Positions 32,652 through 41,730 are shown, counted from the first letter of the stretch. The stretch: DNA of 64,000 bases from Fusobacterium naviforme (GCA_003014445.1 PYGH01000001.1:434001-498000), one strand, 5' to 3'. The notes: generated from the letters alone by a model not told the origin. Translations and numbers: made by a program.

Positions 32652-35043
32652 GAGAGGAGAGAGGACGGGGATGAAGAAGCTCTGTGAGACGAGGCGCTAC
32701 ACGGATGCACAGGGCAGAGAGCTTCAGTCTGTCAGCCGCCCCATACGGAAAAAGGATGCGATGCAGCTGGTCACCGGACAGCCGGTGTACACGGAAGATA
32801 TCGCACCGGCAAATTGCCTCGTGGTGAAGCTCCTGCGCTCACCGCACGCCAATGCGATAGTCCGGGAGATCCATACAGAGCTCGCGCGGAAGGTTCCAGG
32901 GATAGAGGCGATCTATACCTGGGAGGATGTGCCCCAGGATATGCCGCGCTTCACGCTCGCGGGACAGACCTATCCAGAGCTCAGTCCCTGCGATCGTCTG
33001 ATTATAGACCGTCACGTTCGCTTTTCGGGAGATACCGTGGCGATCGTGGCGGGAACGGATGCGCACTGTGTGAACCGGGCGCTGCGGCTCATCAAGGTGC
33101 AGTACGATATACTTCCGGCGGTCTTTGATCCGCATGAAGCGAAGGACAGTCCCGTGCTGGTGCACCCGGAGGAGACCTGGGTGGCACAGATCCCCTGCGG
33201 AGCAGACAACCAGCGCAATCTCTGCGCGAGCGAGAGCAGCGGCGAGGGAGATGTGGAGCAGGTACTGAGGGACTGCGATATTGTGATTGACCGGACCTTC
33301 CACACCAAGGCCTGTCAGCAGGCGATGATGGAGACCTTCCGGACCTTCTGCACACTCGATCCGATGGGGCGCCTGAACGTAGTAAGCTCGACACAGATTA
33401 TATTTCACTGTCGCCGCATTGTGGCGAATGCGCTCGGGATTCCGAAGTCCATGGTGCGCGTCACAAAGCCGCGAATCGGCGGTGGCTTTGGGGCAAAGCA
33501 GTCTGCTATTTCTGAGATCTATCCGGCCTTTGTCACTTGGAAGACAGGGAAGCCGAGCATGATTATATTCAGCCGGGAGGAGTCACAGATTGCGTCGAGT
33601 CCCCGCCACGAGATGGAAGTACACTGCCGTCTCGGTGCGGACAGGACAGGAAAAATACGGGCGATCGATCTGTACACGCTGTCCAATACAGGTGCCTATG
33701 GAGAGCACGGCCCGACAACTGTGGGACTCTCCGGGCATAAGTCTATTCCGCTCTATGCGAAGCTTGACGCCTATCGCTTTGCATTCGATGTGGTATACAC
33801 GAATGTAATGTCGGCGGGAGCTTATCGCGGCTACGGTGCACCGCAGGGACAGTTTGCCGTGGAGTCCTGTGTCAATGAGCTGGCAGAGCGCCTTGATATG
33901 GATCCGATCCGTCTCAGGGAGATGAATATTGTCCATGAGGGGGATCGCATGCCCGCCTATGATAAGGAAATGGTGCTGACAAGCTGTGCGCTGGACCGCT
34001 GTCTGAACCGGGTGCGGGAAATGATTGGCTGGGAGCAGAAATACCCCATGCGCAGAATGCCGGACGGAACGATACGCGCCGTCGGAGTGGGGATATCCAT
34101 GCAGGGCTCCGGAATCGCAGGCGTGGATGTCGGCAGCGCAACCCTGAAGCTGAACGAGTCGGGCTTTTATGTCCTGCGCATCGGCGCGGCAGATATGGGA
34201 ACCGGCTGCGATACCACCATGGCACAGATCGCAGCGGAGGTCCTGGACTGTACCCCGGATCAGATCGTGACGGCGGCAGTGGATACGGACAGCTCGCCCT
34301 ATGATTCGGGCTCTTATGCATCCAGCACCGCTTATGTCACGGGAAAGGCAGTGGAGCGCTGTGCACTGCAGCTCAGGGAGAAAATACTCGAATTTGCCGC
34401 GATGAAACTGCATCTTTTGAAGGAGGAGCTGAGCTTTGACGGGAAGCGGGTATATCTGGATCCCGAGAAGGTGAAGCCGCGCGATGAAGCGCCGGAGCGG
34501 ACAGAACTCTCGCTTTTTGAACTCGCCGCCGAGAGTATGCTCTTTAATAATCAAAGTCTTGAGGTGACGGTTTCCAACAGCTCTGCAATTTCGCCGCCGC
34601 CTTTTATGGCCGGTGCGGCGGAGGTCTCTGTGGATCCGGAAACCGGGGAGGTGAAGCTCCTTGAGTTTGACGCCTGCGTGGACTGCGGGACGCCGCTGAA
34701 CCAGAACCTCGCAAGAGTACAGGCGGAGGGCGGACTGCTGCAGGGCATAGGCATGGCGCTGATGGAAAATGTGAGCTATGACCGAAACGGGCGCATGCGT
34801 GAAAATTCCCTGATGGAGTACAAGATTCCGACGAGAGTGGACTTTGGTCACATCAATGTGGCCTTTGAATCGAGCTATGAGGAGACAGGCCCCTTCGGCG
34901 CAAAGTCGATCGGCGAGGTGGTGCTGAACACGCCGCTTCCGGCGATTGCGCATGCGGTACATAACGCGGTGGGTGGACGTTTTACAGAGCTGCCCATCAC
35001 GCCGGAGGCAGTCGCTTGGGCGGCAGAGAAGAGCGGAGTATAG
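32644..35043 (+). CDS. xdhA: Molybdenum hydroxylase catalytic subunit (XdhA-type)
   Basis: 799 residues if started at 32644, overlapping the previous gene; an internal ATG at 32671 with a better purine tract is possible. Molybdopterin-binding subunit: GGGFGAKQ, AYRGYGAPQGQFAVES, ADMGTGCDTTMAQIAAEVL, and the C-terminal GAKSIGEVVLNTP, whose glutamate is the catalytic base of the family. It hydroxylates a heterocyclic carbon with water as oxygen source. No cofactor-maturation or purine genes lie in the window, so the exact substrate stays open. Confidence 0.88.
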   Translation: MSERGERTGMKKLCETRRYTDAQGRELQSVSRPIRKKDAMQLVTGQPVYTEDIAPANCLVVKLLRSPHANAIVREIHTELARKVPGIEAIYTWEDVPQDMPRFTLAGQTYPELSPCDRLIIDRHVRFSGDTVAIVAGTDAHCVNRALRLIKVQYDILPAVFDPHEAKDSPVLVHPEETWVAQIPCGADNQRNLCASESSGEGDVEQVLRDCDIVIDRTFHTKACQQAMMETFRTFCTLDPMGRLNVVSSTQIIFHCRRIVANALGIPKSMVRVTKPRIGGGFGAKQSAISEIYPAFVTWKTGKPSMIIFSREESQIASSPRHEMEVHCRLGADRTGKIRAIDLYTLSNTGAYGEHGPTTVGLSGHKSIPLYAKLDAYRFAFDVVYTNVMSAGAYRGYGAPQGQFAVESCVNELAERLDMDPIRLREMNIVHEGDRMPAYDKEMVLTSCALDRCLNRVREMIGWEQKYPMRRMPDGTIRAVGVGISMQGSGIAGVDVGSATLKLNESGFYVLRIGAADMGTGCDTTMAQIAAEVLDCTPDQIVTAAVDTDSSPYDSGSYASSTAYVTGKAVERCALQLREKILEFAAMKLHLLKEELSFDGKRVYLDPEKVKPRDEAPERTELSLFELAAESMLFNNQSLEVTVSNSSAISPPPFMAGAAEVSVDPETGEVKLLEFDACVDCGTPLNQNLARVQAEGGLLQGIGMALMENVSYDRNGRMRENSLMEYKIPTRVDFGHINVAFESSYEETGPFGAKSIGEVVLNTPLPAIAHAVHNAVGGRFTELPITPEAVAWAAEKSGV

Positions 35044-35164
35044 CTTCTCTTTTCTATGTGAGCCGCTTACGTGCAGGGCGCAGTACGAATCGCGACAGCG
35101 ATCATATTGCGATGTTGAGACTGTTTCTATGCGGCGTGTTGTCAGCTGCTGCAAGTTATGGTGT

Positions 35165-37927
35165 TCACTCTGTGCCTCCGTTCCTCAGCTGATTCAGAGT
35201 CTCTGCCATCGGACGGTTTTTTGGTGCTTCGGAGCGGGTCATATACTGTGTCTCTCCCTGCTCCTGGAGCCGGAGTATGTCCTCCCGGAGTTCTGCGGCA
35301 GAGAGCAGCTCGCTGCCTGCACTGCGCACAATAATCTGCTCCATGCCGTCGGAGGTCGCGACGATCACACGGTCTTTTCTGGCGTGAGCCTGCGCAAATT
35401 TTTCAATATAGTTGTCGGCGGTCTGCGCGGTTTTTGTGTAGACAAGATGCAGGTTCAGCCAGTCGATGCTTTCCTCCGGATGTCCCTGAACGCGGTAGGC
35501 GTCGAAAACGACGATGAGCTCTGTCCCGCGATAGCCCTGATAGTCTGAGAGTATATCCAGCAGCGCGAGGCGCGCGCTGTCTATGTTTTGTCTGGCCAGT
35601 GCGGCGAGCTCCTCCCAGGCAAAGATGATGTTGTAGCCATCGACAAGGAGATATTCCTGCCGCGCTGCGGCAGCTCTCTTATGGACAGGCTGCGTTGTGG
35701 TTCCCTTGTCCAGGCTGCCTGATATCGCTGCAGAGGGGCTTGTCCCACTATAGTCTGAATGGCTGCGCTCTGCGTAGCGGCGGCGCTTCCCGTAAGGGAG
35801 GCGCTGATTTTGCTTTCGGCGATTCGCGAAGAAGGTACGGTCTATGATGGCATCGATTTCCTCAATGGAGAGAAAGCGATCCTCGCGATGCTCCTGTGTT
35901 TGGGGATGCTTTGGCGCGCCGGGAGCATCATCCCCGGAGAACTGATCCGGCGCTGTCTTGAGTATGGAGGGGAGATGCATGTAGCTCTGCACCTGATCCC
36001 AGGGAATAATGCTGCTGACGCCGTGCGAGCAGAAGACGGAGTCCGCGGGATTCTGACTGTCCTGCATCGGGCTGTAGCCCTTTGCAGCGATGACCTCCTC
36101 TGCATTGTGGCAGGGAAAGTAGCCGAGAAAGCGCAGCTCCAGCTGCCCCTGTCCGCGGGTGTAGCCGCGGAGCGTGTCTGCGTAGTTCAGGCACTCCGCC
36201 ACGGGAAGACGACCCGTGATGACTGTGTTTTCCATAGAGGCATCCGAAGCAGTGACATTCCCCTCCTCTCCGATCGAGAATTCCGCCTGCATGCGGTCAA
36301 GATCAGAGAGAGCTCTTCCGACAGCCTGCTGCGGAACGCGAAGCGTAAAGCTGTACCATGGCTCGAGAAGAATATTGTCCGCGTGCATCAGTCCGTTTCG
36401 CACGGCGCGGTAGGTAGCCTGACGGAAATCACCACCCTCCGTGTGTTTTTCGTGTGCTCTTCCGGCGGCAAGCGTGATCTTCATGTCTGTGATTGCTGAG
36501 CCGGTCAGCACGCCGGGATGCGCCTTCTCTTCAAGATGTGTGAGTATGAGCTGCTGCCAGTTTCGCGCGAGCTGATCCGTGCGGACGGCGCTGTGGAAGC
36601 TGAGTCCGCTGCCGGGCTCTCCCGGTTCCATGAGGAGATGCACCTCCGCGTAGTGGCGGAGCGGCTCAAAGTGTCCCACGCCCTCGACAGGAGCTGCAAT
36701 CGTCTCGCGATAGGCGATTGCAGCCTCGTCAAAGTCAATGGAAATACCATAGCGCCGCGCGACGAGAGTCTTCAGAATCTCCGTCTGCACCTCTCCCATG
36801 AGCTGAAGGCGTATCTCCCGGCTGTGCTCATCCCAGAGCAGATGGAGTGCAGGTTCCTCCTCCTCGAGCGAGCGGAATTTTGGCAGCATTTCCGTGCTGT
36901 CGCAGCCTTCCGGCAGGACGATGCGGTAGCTCAGAACGGGAGAGAGGAGAGGGAGAGTGGCGGCGTGCTCGAAGCCGAGGCCATCCCCCGCGCGGAAGCT
37001 GTTCAGCCCTGTTACGGCGAGTACAGTGCCGGCGGGAGCTTCTCTGAGTAAAGTGAAGCGGTTTCCGGAATAGAGGCGCAGCTGATCGGCCTTGTCCTCC
37101 GTGCCGGGGATTTTTGCCTTCACTGGGAGTGTTCCGCCCGTGACTTTCAGCCAGCAGAGGCGCGCGCCCTGCTCGTCATGAGATATCTTGAACACCCGCG
37201 CGCCGAAGTTGGCCGGATGGTCGGGCTCTGTGAGAAAACGGCTCAGTCCATCCAAAAAGGCTTCGATACCGATGAGCTTCAGGGCAGAGCCGAACCAGCA
37301 GGGGAAGAGCTGCCTGCGCTGAATCAGCAGGCGGATCTCAGCCTCCGATACAGCTGTGCCCCGCTCCAGATAGCGCTCCATGAGCGCTTCATCAAGGAGC
37401 GCCAGCTCCTCCTGTATCTCGCTGCTGTCAAGAGGGGCGCCAAAATCCAGAAAACCTGCCTTCAGCGTATTCTTCAGCTGCTCCAGCACCCGCGTGCGAT
37501 TCGTGCCGGGCTGATCCATCTTGTTGATGAAGAGAATTACGGGGATGCGGTAGCTCTTTAAGAGACGCCAGAGTGTCAGGGTGTGATTCTGCACGCCGTC
37601 CGGAGCGCTGATAACCAGTATGGCTGCATCCAGCACCTGAAGTGTGCGCTCGGTCTCGGCAGAAAAGTCAACGTGACCCGGCGTGTCGAGCAGTGTGAAG
37701 AGGCAGTTCCCATGTCGGAATACAGCCTGCTTGGAAAAGATGGTGATGCCGCGACGGCGCTCCTGCTCGTCGTTGTCCAGAAAGGCGTCTCCGTGATCGA
37801 CGCGTCCCGCCTTTCGTAGGGCTCCTGCTGTGTAGAGCAGCGCCTCAGACAGGGTTGTTTTTCCTGCGTCAACGTGTGCGAGGATTCCAATGGTAAGGCG
37901 TTTTTCTGTGGGCTGTGCTGAATTCAT
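35165..37927 (-). CDS. EF-G/Tet(M)-like translation GTPase fused to an NYN ribonuclease domain
   Basis: 920 residues from the ATG at 37927 (CGGAG upstream); an in-frame TTG at 37972 is less likely. Residues 1-640 are an EF-G-like ribosomal-protection type GTPase: G1 AHVDAGKTT, G2 RRGIT, G3 LDTPGHVDF, G4 NKMD, and the Tet(M)-type domains IV-V. After a linker with basic patches, residues about 765-905 form a YacP/Rae1-type NYN domain: LLVDGYNIIFAW, LIVVFDAYRVQG, TADNYIEKFA, VATSDGMEQ, with the acidic residues of the nuclease site. Rae1 cleaves mRNA in the ribosomal A site, and Tet(M)-like factors also bind there, so the fusion suggests a factor that acts on stalled or drug-bound ribosomes. Tetracycline resistance cannot be claimed from sequence. 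Confidence 0.88.
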   Translation of the reverse strand: MNSAQPTEKRLTIGILAHVDAGKTTLSEALLYTAGALRKAGRVDHGDAFLDNDEQERRRGITIFSKQAVFRHGNCLFTLLDTPGHVDFSAETERTLQVLDAAILVISAPDGVQNHTLTLWRLLKSYRIPVILFINKMDQPGTNRTRVLEQLKNTLKAGFLDFGAPLDSSEIQEELALLDEALMERYLERGTAVSEAEIRLLIQRRQLFPCWFGSALKLIGIEAFLDGLSRFLTEPDHPANFGARVFKISHDEQGARLCWLKVTGGTLPVKAKIPGTEDKADQLRLYSGNRFTLLREAPAGTVLAVTGLNSFRAGDGLGFEHAATLPLLSPVLSYRIVLPEGCDSTEMLPKFRSLEEEEPALHLLWDEHSREIRLQLMGEVQTEILKTLVARRYGISIDFDEAAIAYRETIAAPVEGVGHFEPLRHYAEVHLLMEPGEPGSGLSFHSAVRTDQLARNWQQLILTHLEEKAHPGVLTGSAITDMKITLAAGRAHEKHTEGGDFRQATYRAVRNGLMHADNILLEPWYSFTLRVPQQAVGRALSDLDRMQAEFSIGEEGNVTASDASMENTVITGRLPVAECLNYADTLRGYTRGQGQLELRFLGYFPCHNAEEVIAAKGYSPMQDSQNPADSVFCSHGVSSIIPWDQVQSYMHLPSILKTAPDQFSGDDAPGAPKHPQTQEHREDRFLSIEEIDAIIDRTFFANRRKQNQRLPYGKRRRYAERSHSDYSGTSPSAAISGSLDKGTTTQPVHKRAAAARQEYLLVDGYNIIFAWEELAALARQNIDSARLALLDILSDYQGYRGTELIVVFDAYRVQGHPEESIDWLNLHLVYTKTAQTADNYIEKFAQAHARKDRVIVATSDGMEQIIVRSAGSELLSAAELREDILRLQEQGETQYMTRSEAPKNRPMAETLNQLRNGGTE

Positions 37928-37996
37928 GGCTGACTCCGATTTTATGTTTTTTGCCGCGGATAAGAGACTCAAACTATATCAGTATGCGAGAAATGC

Positions 37997-39031
37997 TCAA
38001 CGATTCATCTCAGAATTGCTGCCATTTCCCTGATGCTGTCGAATGATGGAAGATATTTCATCAAAGCTGGTGCTGATCAGATCGCCGGGTACGGTGTCCT
38101 TGAAGCTTGAGATCGCGTTACCGAATTGCATGGCTCTCTCTGCGCTTTTATATTTTAGCAGACCAAAGAGCGCTCCTGCAACAAAAGCATCTCCTGAACC
38201 GATGCGGTCAATGACATCAATGTTGCGATAGGGGGACTCTGTGTGGAATTGAGCCTCTGCAGCGTCGTAAACGACAGAGCTGAAGTCATGAACACGGGGA
38301 CTGTAGACAGTGCGCTGCGTGCTGGCAATGATGCGGATATCAAATTCTTCCGCAAAGGATTTCATGATGTCCTTCAGCTCACCGGTTTTTTGGAACATGC
38401 GGCGGCTGGTCTCCTCGGAGATAAAGAGAACGTCGACCAGAGGCAGAATCTCGCGTATGGTTTCCCGGGCTTCTTCTTCAGACCAGAGATTTGCGCGGTA
38501 ATTCACATCGAAGGAGATGAAGGTGCCATGCGCATGAAAGCGCCGCACAGCATCAAGTGTGATGCGCCGCAGTGCAGGAGAGAGAGCCAGGGTAATGCCT
38601 GTGGTATGAAACATTCGTGCTGCGGTCCATATGTCCTCCGGGAGCTCTTCGACAGAGAGGCGATTGATAGAGCTGTTTTGTCTGTCATAGATGACAGAAG
38701 GCTTTCGGGGGTAGGCGCCTCCCTCGTAATAGTAGAGCCCGAGCCGGGCTTCCGGGCTGTGGTCATAGATCAGGTAGTCATCGGAGACGCCCATGAAGCG
38801 GATTCGGTTTTTTAAATAGGACCCGAGTGCTGTGTCGGGCAGCTTGGTCAGAATTGCGCTGCGAAGTCCGAGCTGTGATACGCCGGCTGCCACGTTCAGT
38901 TCTGCCCCACCGGCGTGCTTTTCGAAAATTTCGCTGTCTGAGAGACGTGTGTGCCGCGGAGGAGAGAGGCGCAGCATGATTTCGCCCATGGTAAGCAGAT
39001 CAAAAGCTCTTTTTTCGGAGTCGTGTCTCAT
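37997..39031 (-). CDS. kdgK: 2-keto-3-deoxygluconate kinase (PfkB family)
   Basis: 344 residues from the ATG with AAAGGAAG upstream. Sugar kinase of the ribokinase/PfkB family: N-terminal LTMGEIMLRLSPP, substrate-binding HAGGAELNVAAGVSQLG, and the C-terminal catalytic DRIGSGDAFVAGALFG with the base D in GSGD. The adjacent aldolase acts on the product, so the pair makes pyruvate and glyceraldehyde-3-phosphate from KDG, the end of hexuronate or pectin breakdown. Control through the divergent GntR regulator is likely. Confidence 0.88.
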   Translation of the reverse strand: MRHDSEKRAFDLLTMGEIMLRLSPPRHTRLSDSEIFEKHAGGAELNVAAGVSQLGLRSAILTKLPDTALGSYLKNRIRFMGVSDDYLIYDHSPEARLGLYYYEGGAYPRKPSVIYDRQNSSINRLSVEELPEDIWTAARMFHTTGITLALSPALRRITLDAVRRFHAHGTFISFDVNYRANLWSEEEARETIREILPLVDVLFISEETSRRMFQKTGELKDIMKSFAEEFDIRIIASTQRTVYSPRVHDFSSVVYDAAEAQFHTESPYRNIDVIDRIGSGDAFVAGALFGLLKYKSAERAMQFGNAISSFKDTVPGDLISTSFDEISSIIRQHQGNGSNSEMNR

Positions 39032-39076
39032 ATAGCTTCCTTTCATCTCCGCAATTGTGCGGGAGCGTTGGTATGC

Positions 39077-39104
39077 AGAAGGCAGGTCTTTCGACCTGCC
39101 TTCT
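39077..39104 (-). terminator. Hairpin between eda and kdgK
   Basis: A perfect 12-bp stem with a GAAA tetraloop on the minus strand lies between the two genes. Without a T-run it may only attenuate or protect the upstream eda message. Confidence 0.5.
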
Positions 39105-39165
39105 GTGGAGGAATGGTAACCGCAGCGGAGAGAGCTCCGATGCGGGTGAAAGTGAGCCCAGAAAA

Positions 39166-40128
39166 TTAATTTCTGGTCAGATGGAAGGCAAAGCCGCCGA
39201 TTTCATCCTGAAGATAGAGGAAGGTGGTACGACCCTTGGCATCTGTTTTTCTGCTGGATTCATCGAAGCTGACACCCTGAAGTCCGAGGTGATACTCCGC
39301 GCGATCCACATTGCTGCAGGCGATCGCCACATGACCGTTCGTTCCGCGTCCCTTGAACTTCATGACTTCGAGTGCGGTATCGGTAAAGATGGAGACATCT
39401 GTATCGTTGCAGGCAAAGCCGAAGGCTGCGCAGAGGAGCTTTGCAGTGCGCTCTGCCTCTTCGGCGTTCTCACAGTTGATGCCGAGATGCTTGATTTTTA
39501 AGTCGAGCATGGTCTTTACTGCATCCTGGCAGATTGCGGTGATCTTGTCCCACTGTTCATTTTCGATCATATCCTTCTTGACCATCCAGGTGCCGCCGCA
39601 GGCAAAGATCTGGTCAAAGCTCAGGTAGTTCAGCATGTTCTTGGTGTTGACACCGCCTGTGGGCATCCACATGAGATTTCTGTAGGGGCCGGCCAGGGCT
39701 TTCAGCTTCTCCACGCCGCCATTCTGCTCTGCGGGGAAGAATTTCACCGCGTCCAGACCGAGTGCCATTGCCTGTTCCATCTCACCGGCGGTTGCGGTAC
39801 CCGGACACATGGCGACGCCCTTGGAGAGGACATATTTTGTGATTTCCGGATTAAATCCCGGGCTCACGATAAAACGTGCACCGGCAGCAATTGCGCGATC
39901 TGCCTGCTCTCTGGTGAGCACAGTGCCTGCGCCGACCAGCATTTCCGGAACCTCGGCGACAATTGCCCTGATCGCCTCCTCTGCCGCAGCAGTGCGGAAG
40001 GTAATTTCAGCTGTTGGAAGTCCGCCCTTTACCAGTGCCTTGGCGAGCGGAACCGCTTTCTTCGGGTCATCAATTGCGACGACAGGTACGATACCGATCT
40101 GATAGAGCTGTTTGATGATGTCATTCAT
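39166..40128 (-). CDS. eda: KDPG/KHG aldolase fused to a VOC domain
   Basis: 320 residues from the ATG preceded by AAAGGAG. Residues 1-210 are a class I KDPG aldolase: catalytic glutamate in TAEITFRT and the Schiff-base lysine in DAVKFFPAE, with GTVLT and PTGGV phosphate-binding loops. Residues about 212-320 form an extra glyoxalase-fold (VOC) domain: LKIKHLGINCENAEEAERTA, TNGHVAIACSNVDRAEYHLG, LQDEIGGFAFHL. Usual aldolases of this class stop near 210 residues, so the extension is unusual, though such fusions occur in Clostridia. The extra domain may isomerise or bind a substrate. Confidence 0.87.
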   Translation of the reverse strand: MNDIIKQLYQIGIVPVVAIDDPKKAVPLAKALVKGGLPTAEITFRTAAAEEAIRAIVAEVPEMLVGAGTVLTREQADRAIAAGARFIVSPGFNPEITKYVLSKGVAMCPGTATAGEMEQAMALGLDAVKFFPAEQNGGVEKLKALAGPYRNLMWMPTGGVNTKNMLNYLSFDQIFACGGTWMVKKDMIENEQWDKITAICQDAVKTMLDLKIKHLGINCENAEEAERTAKLLCAAFGFACNDTDVSIFTDTALEVMKFKGRGTNGHVAIACSNVDRAEYHLGLQGVSFDESSRKTDAKGRTTFLYLQDEIGGFAFHLTRN

Positions 40129-40189
40129 ATGGAGTCTCCTTTTCCTAAGTCCTTCCTTCATTTGATTGAATTGAGAATAGCAATTGAAT

Positions 40190-40203
40190 TGAAAGCGCTT
40201 ACC
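40190..40203 (-). promoter_or_regulatory. CcpA cre site upstream of eda-kdgK
   Basis: TGAAAGCGCTTACC matches 13 of 14 positions of the cre consensus TGWAARCGYTWNCW. It lies 62 nt upstream of the eda start, which suggests catabolite repression of the KDG pathway. Confidence 0.6.
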
Positions 40204-40213
40204 ATTATTCTAA

Positions 40214-40296
40214 CACTGGTATACTAGAAGGCAAGATAGAAAAATAAGAAAATATAGCTGAAAAGCAGAGTCGTTTTTTGTGCTTGTATACCAGTG
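40214..40296. promoter_or_regulatory. Paired GntR-type operators
   Basis: CACTGGTATAC (40214-40224) and its exact inverse GTATACCAGTG (40286-40296) each contain a TGGTATAC[TC]A palindrome of the type bound by FadR/GntR regulators. A wider pair, ATTCTAACA (40207-40215) and TGTTAGAAT (40315-40323), flanks them. They sit in the divergent promoter region of eda and the regulator at 40360. Confidence 0.65.
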
Positions 40297-40359
40297 ACTG
40301 AAAAAAACAGCAATGTTAGAATGAAAACAACATACAGGAGAGATCAGACAGGAGAGAGA

Positions 40360-41046
40360 ATGACACTTTCAATACCGGAGCGCTATGTACGCGAGACAGG
40401 GAGAGACTACGCTCTCAGAACTCTGAGAGAAAATATTATCGGGCTGGAGCTGAAGCCGGGAAGCATGGTCAGTGAAAATGAGCTGGCAGCGCAGCTGGGG
40501 CTCAGCAGAACTCCGGTGCGGGAGGCGCTGATTGAGCTTTCCAAGGTGAAGATTGTGGAGATATGGCCACAGAAGGGCAGTGCGATCGCGCGTATCGACT
40601 ACGAGCTTGTCGAGGAGGCCCGCTTCATGCGGAATGTCCTGGAGTGCGCGGTGGCGGAGCTTTGCTGCAAACTTGTCAGCCCGGAGGATCTCGCGGCATT
40701 GCGGGAAAATGTAGCGCGGCAGCGGAGCTACGAAAATATGGGAGTGACCAGTGAGCGCTTTCTGAGTCTGGATGACAGCTTTCATGCGAAGCTTTTTGAG
40801 ATTGCCAGAAAGCCCCAGGTTTATACGATGATAGGCAGTCTATCGATCCATTTCGACCGTGTGCGGAATCTGACACTGGAAGATGTGAATATCAAAAATG
40901 TGATTCAGGACCATGAAGATATTGTGGAGGCGGTGGCCGCGGGAGATGCCGGCAGAGCGCGGGAGCTGATGCAGCTTCACCTGAACCGCTTCCGTGTGGC
41001 AGAGCATAAAGTCCGCGAGAGATTCCCGGACTACTTCAGTGCATAA
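40360..41046 (+). CDS. GntR/FadR-family regulator of the KDG genes
   Basis: 228 residues from the ATG after CAGGAGAGAGA; upstream in-frame starts have poorer sites. N-terminal winged helix: RTLRENIIGLELKPGSMVSENELAAQLGLSRTPVREAL, with the typical LSRTPVREAL recognition helix. The C-terminal FCD ligand domain has acidic/histidine positions (FLSLDDSFHAKLFE, DHEDIVEAV, HLNRF) for metal and an acid ligand. It diverges from eda-kdgK and two palindromes lie between, so it probably responds to KDG, KDPG or a hexuronate and controls that operon and itself. Confidence 0.85.
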   Translation: MTLSIPERYVRETGRDYALRTLRENIIGLELKPGSMVSENELAAQLGLSRTPVREALIELSKVKIVEIWPQKGSAIARIDYELVEEARFMRNVLECAVAELCCKLVSPEDLAALRENVARQRSYENMGVTSERFLSLDDSFHAKLFEIARKPQVYTMIGSLSIHFDRVRNLTLEDVNIKNVIQDHEDIVEAVAAGDAGRARELMQLHLNRFRVAEHKVRERFPDYFSA

Positions 41047-41054
41047 GCTCCTGC

Positions 41055-41599
41055 GAGGCAGGCGCAGACCCCGTGCTTGCACGGAGGACTGCAAGCCTAT
41101 CTCGCAGGGCAACAGGGATGAGCAAAAAAGCGCCCGAAGGAATGAGGGCGCGATTTGCGAATCGCTGTAGGTGCAGCGGGAGTGCGGAGCACGAAGCGGC
41201 ACGAAGCTTATGCAGACAGACGAGGGAGGCAGGCGCAGACCCCGTGCTTGCACGGAGGACTGCAAGCCTATCTCGCAGGGCAACAGGGATGAGCAAAAAA
41301 GCGCCCGAAGGAATGAGGGCGCGATTTGCGAATCGCTGTAGGTGCAGCGGAAGTGCGAAGCACGAAGCGGCACGAAGCTTATGCAGACAGACGAGGGAGG
41401 CAGGCGCAGACCCCGTGCTTGCACGGAGGACTGCAAGCCTATCTCGCAGGGCAACAGGGATGAGCAAAAAAGCGCCCGAAGGAATGAGGGCGCGATTTGC
41501 GAATCGCTGTAGGTGCAGCGGGAGTGCGGAGCACGAAGCGGCACGAAGCTTATGCAGACAGACGAGGGAGGCAGGCGCAGACCCCGTGCTTGCACGAAG
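41055..41599. repeat. 171-bp tandem repeat array (3.2 copies)
   Basis: Units start at 41055, 41226, 41397 and 41568 (partial), each exactly 171 bp and almost identical. Each unit holds two hairpins: GCTTGCA-8 nt-TGCAAGC, and GCGCCC-10 nt-GGGCGC. The second, read on the minus strand, is followed by TTTTTT and so looks like an intrinsic terminator. Because 171 is divisible by three, the array gives long repetitive open frames on both strands; these are not genes. The final partial unit supplies the -35 box of a promoter for the sugar operon. Confidence 0.9.
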
Positions 41600-41618
41600 C
41601 GCGCTCCTGTACTAAAAT
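41590..41618 (+). promoter_or_regulatory. Promoter of the surface-sugar operon, partly within the repeat
   Basis: TTGCAC (41590-41595), a 17-bp spacer and TAAAAT (41613-41618) form a good sigma-70-type promoter. The -35 box lies in the last partial repeat; internal copies have no -10 box. A hairpin (41641-41648 with 41659-41666) lies in the leader before rfbF. No gene is seen from 41047 to 41730. Confidence 0.6.
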
Positions 41619-41730
41619 AACAGTATCTATAACGACGGCTGAGTGTCAGAGAGAGCTTTGACACTCACTTTGCTGTTGCAGAAAAAGGCGGGCAGAGCGA
41701 CGATTTCCCGCACAGGATGGAGGAACTGCC

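Noticed and set aside
33583-35154. Minus-strand 523-codon frame opposite the molybdenum hydroxylase gene
   Set aside because: Antisense shadow of a well-recognised enzyme, rich in Cys/His/Arg and without similarity to anything known.
35165-37927. Calling the GTPase a tetracycline resistance gene
   Set aside because: Ribosomal-protection-like factors of unknown role are common in Clostridia, and the NYN fusion makes a housekeeping or stress role equally likely. Resistance cannot be read from sequence.
41055-41599. CRISPR array
   Set aside because: The whole 171-bp unit is repeated without unique spacers, and there are no cas genes.
41073-41615. Long repetitive open frames on both strands (plus 41073-41615; minus 41036-41467 and 40840-41664) that look like repeat proteins
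   Set aside because: They are products of the 171-bp tandem repeat, whose length is a multiple of three. They lack ribosome binding sites and run through terminator hairpins and into the GntR gene.
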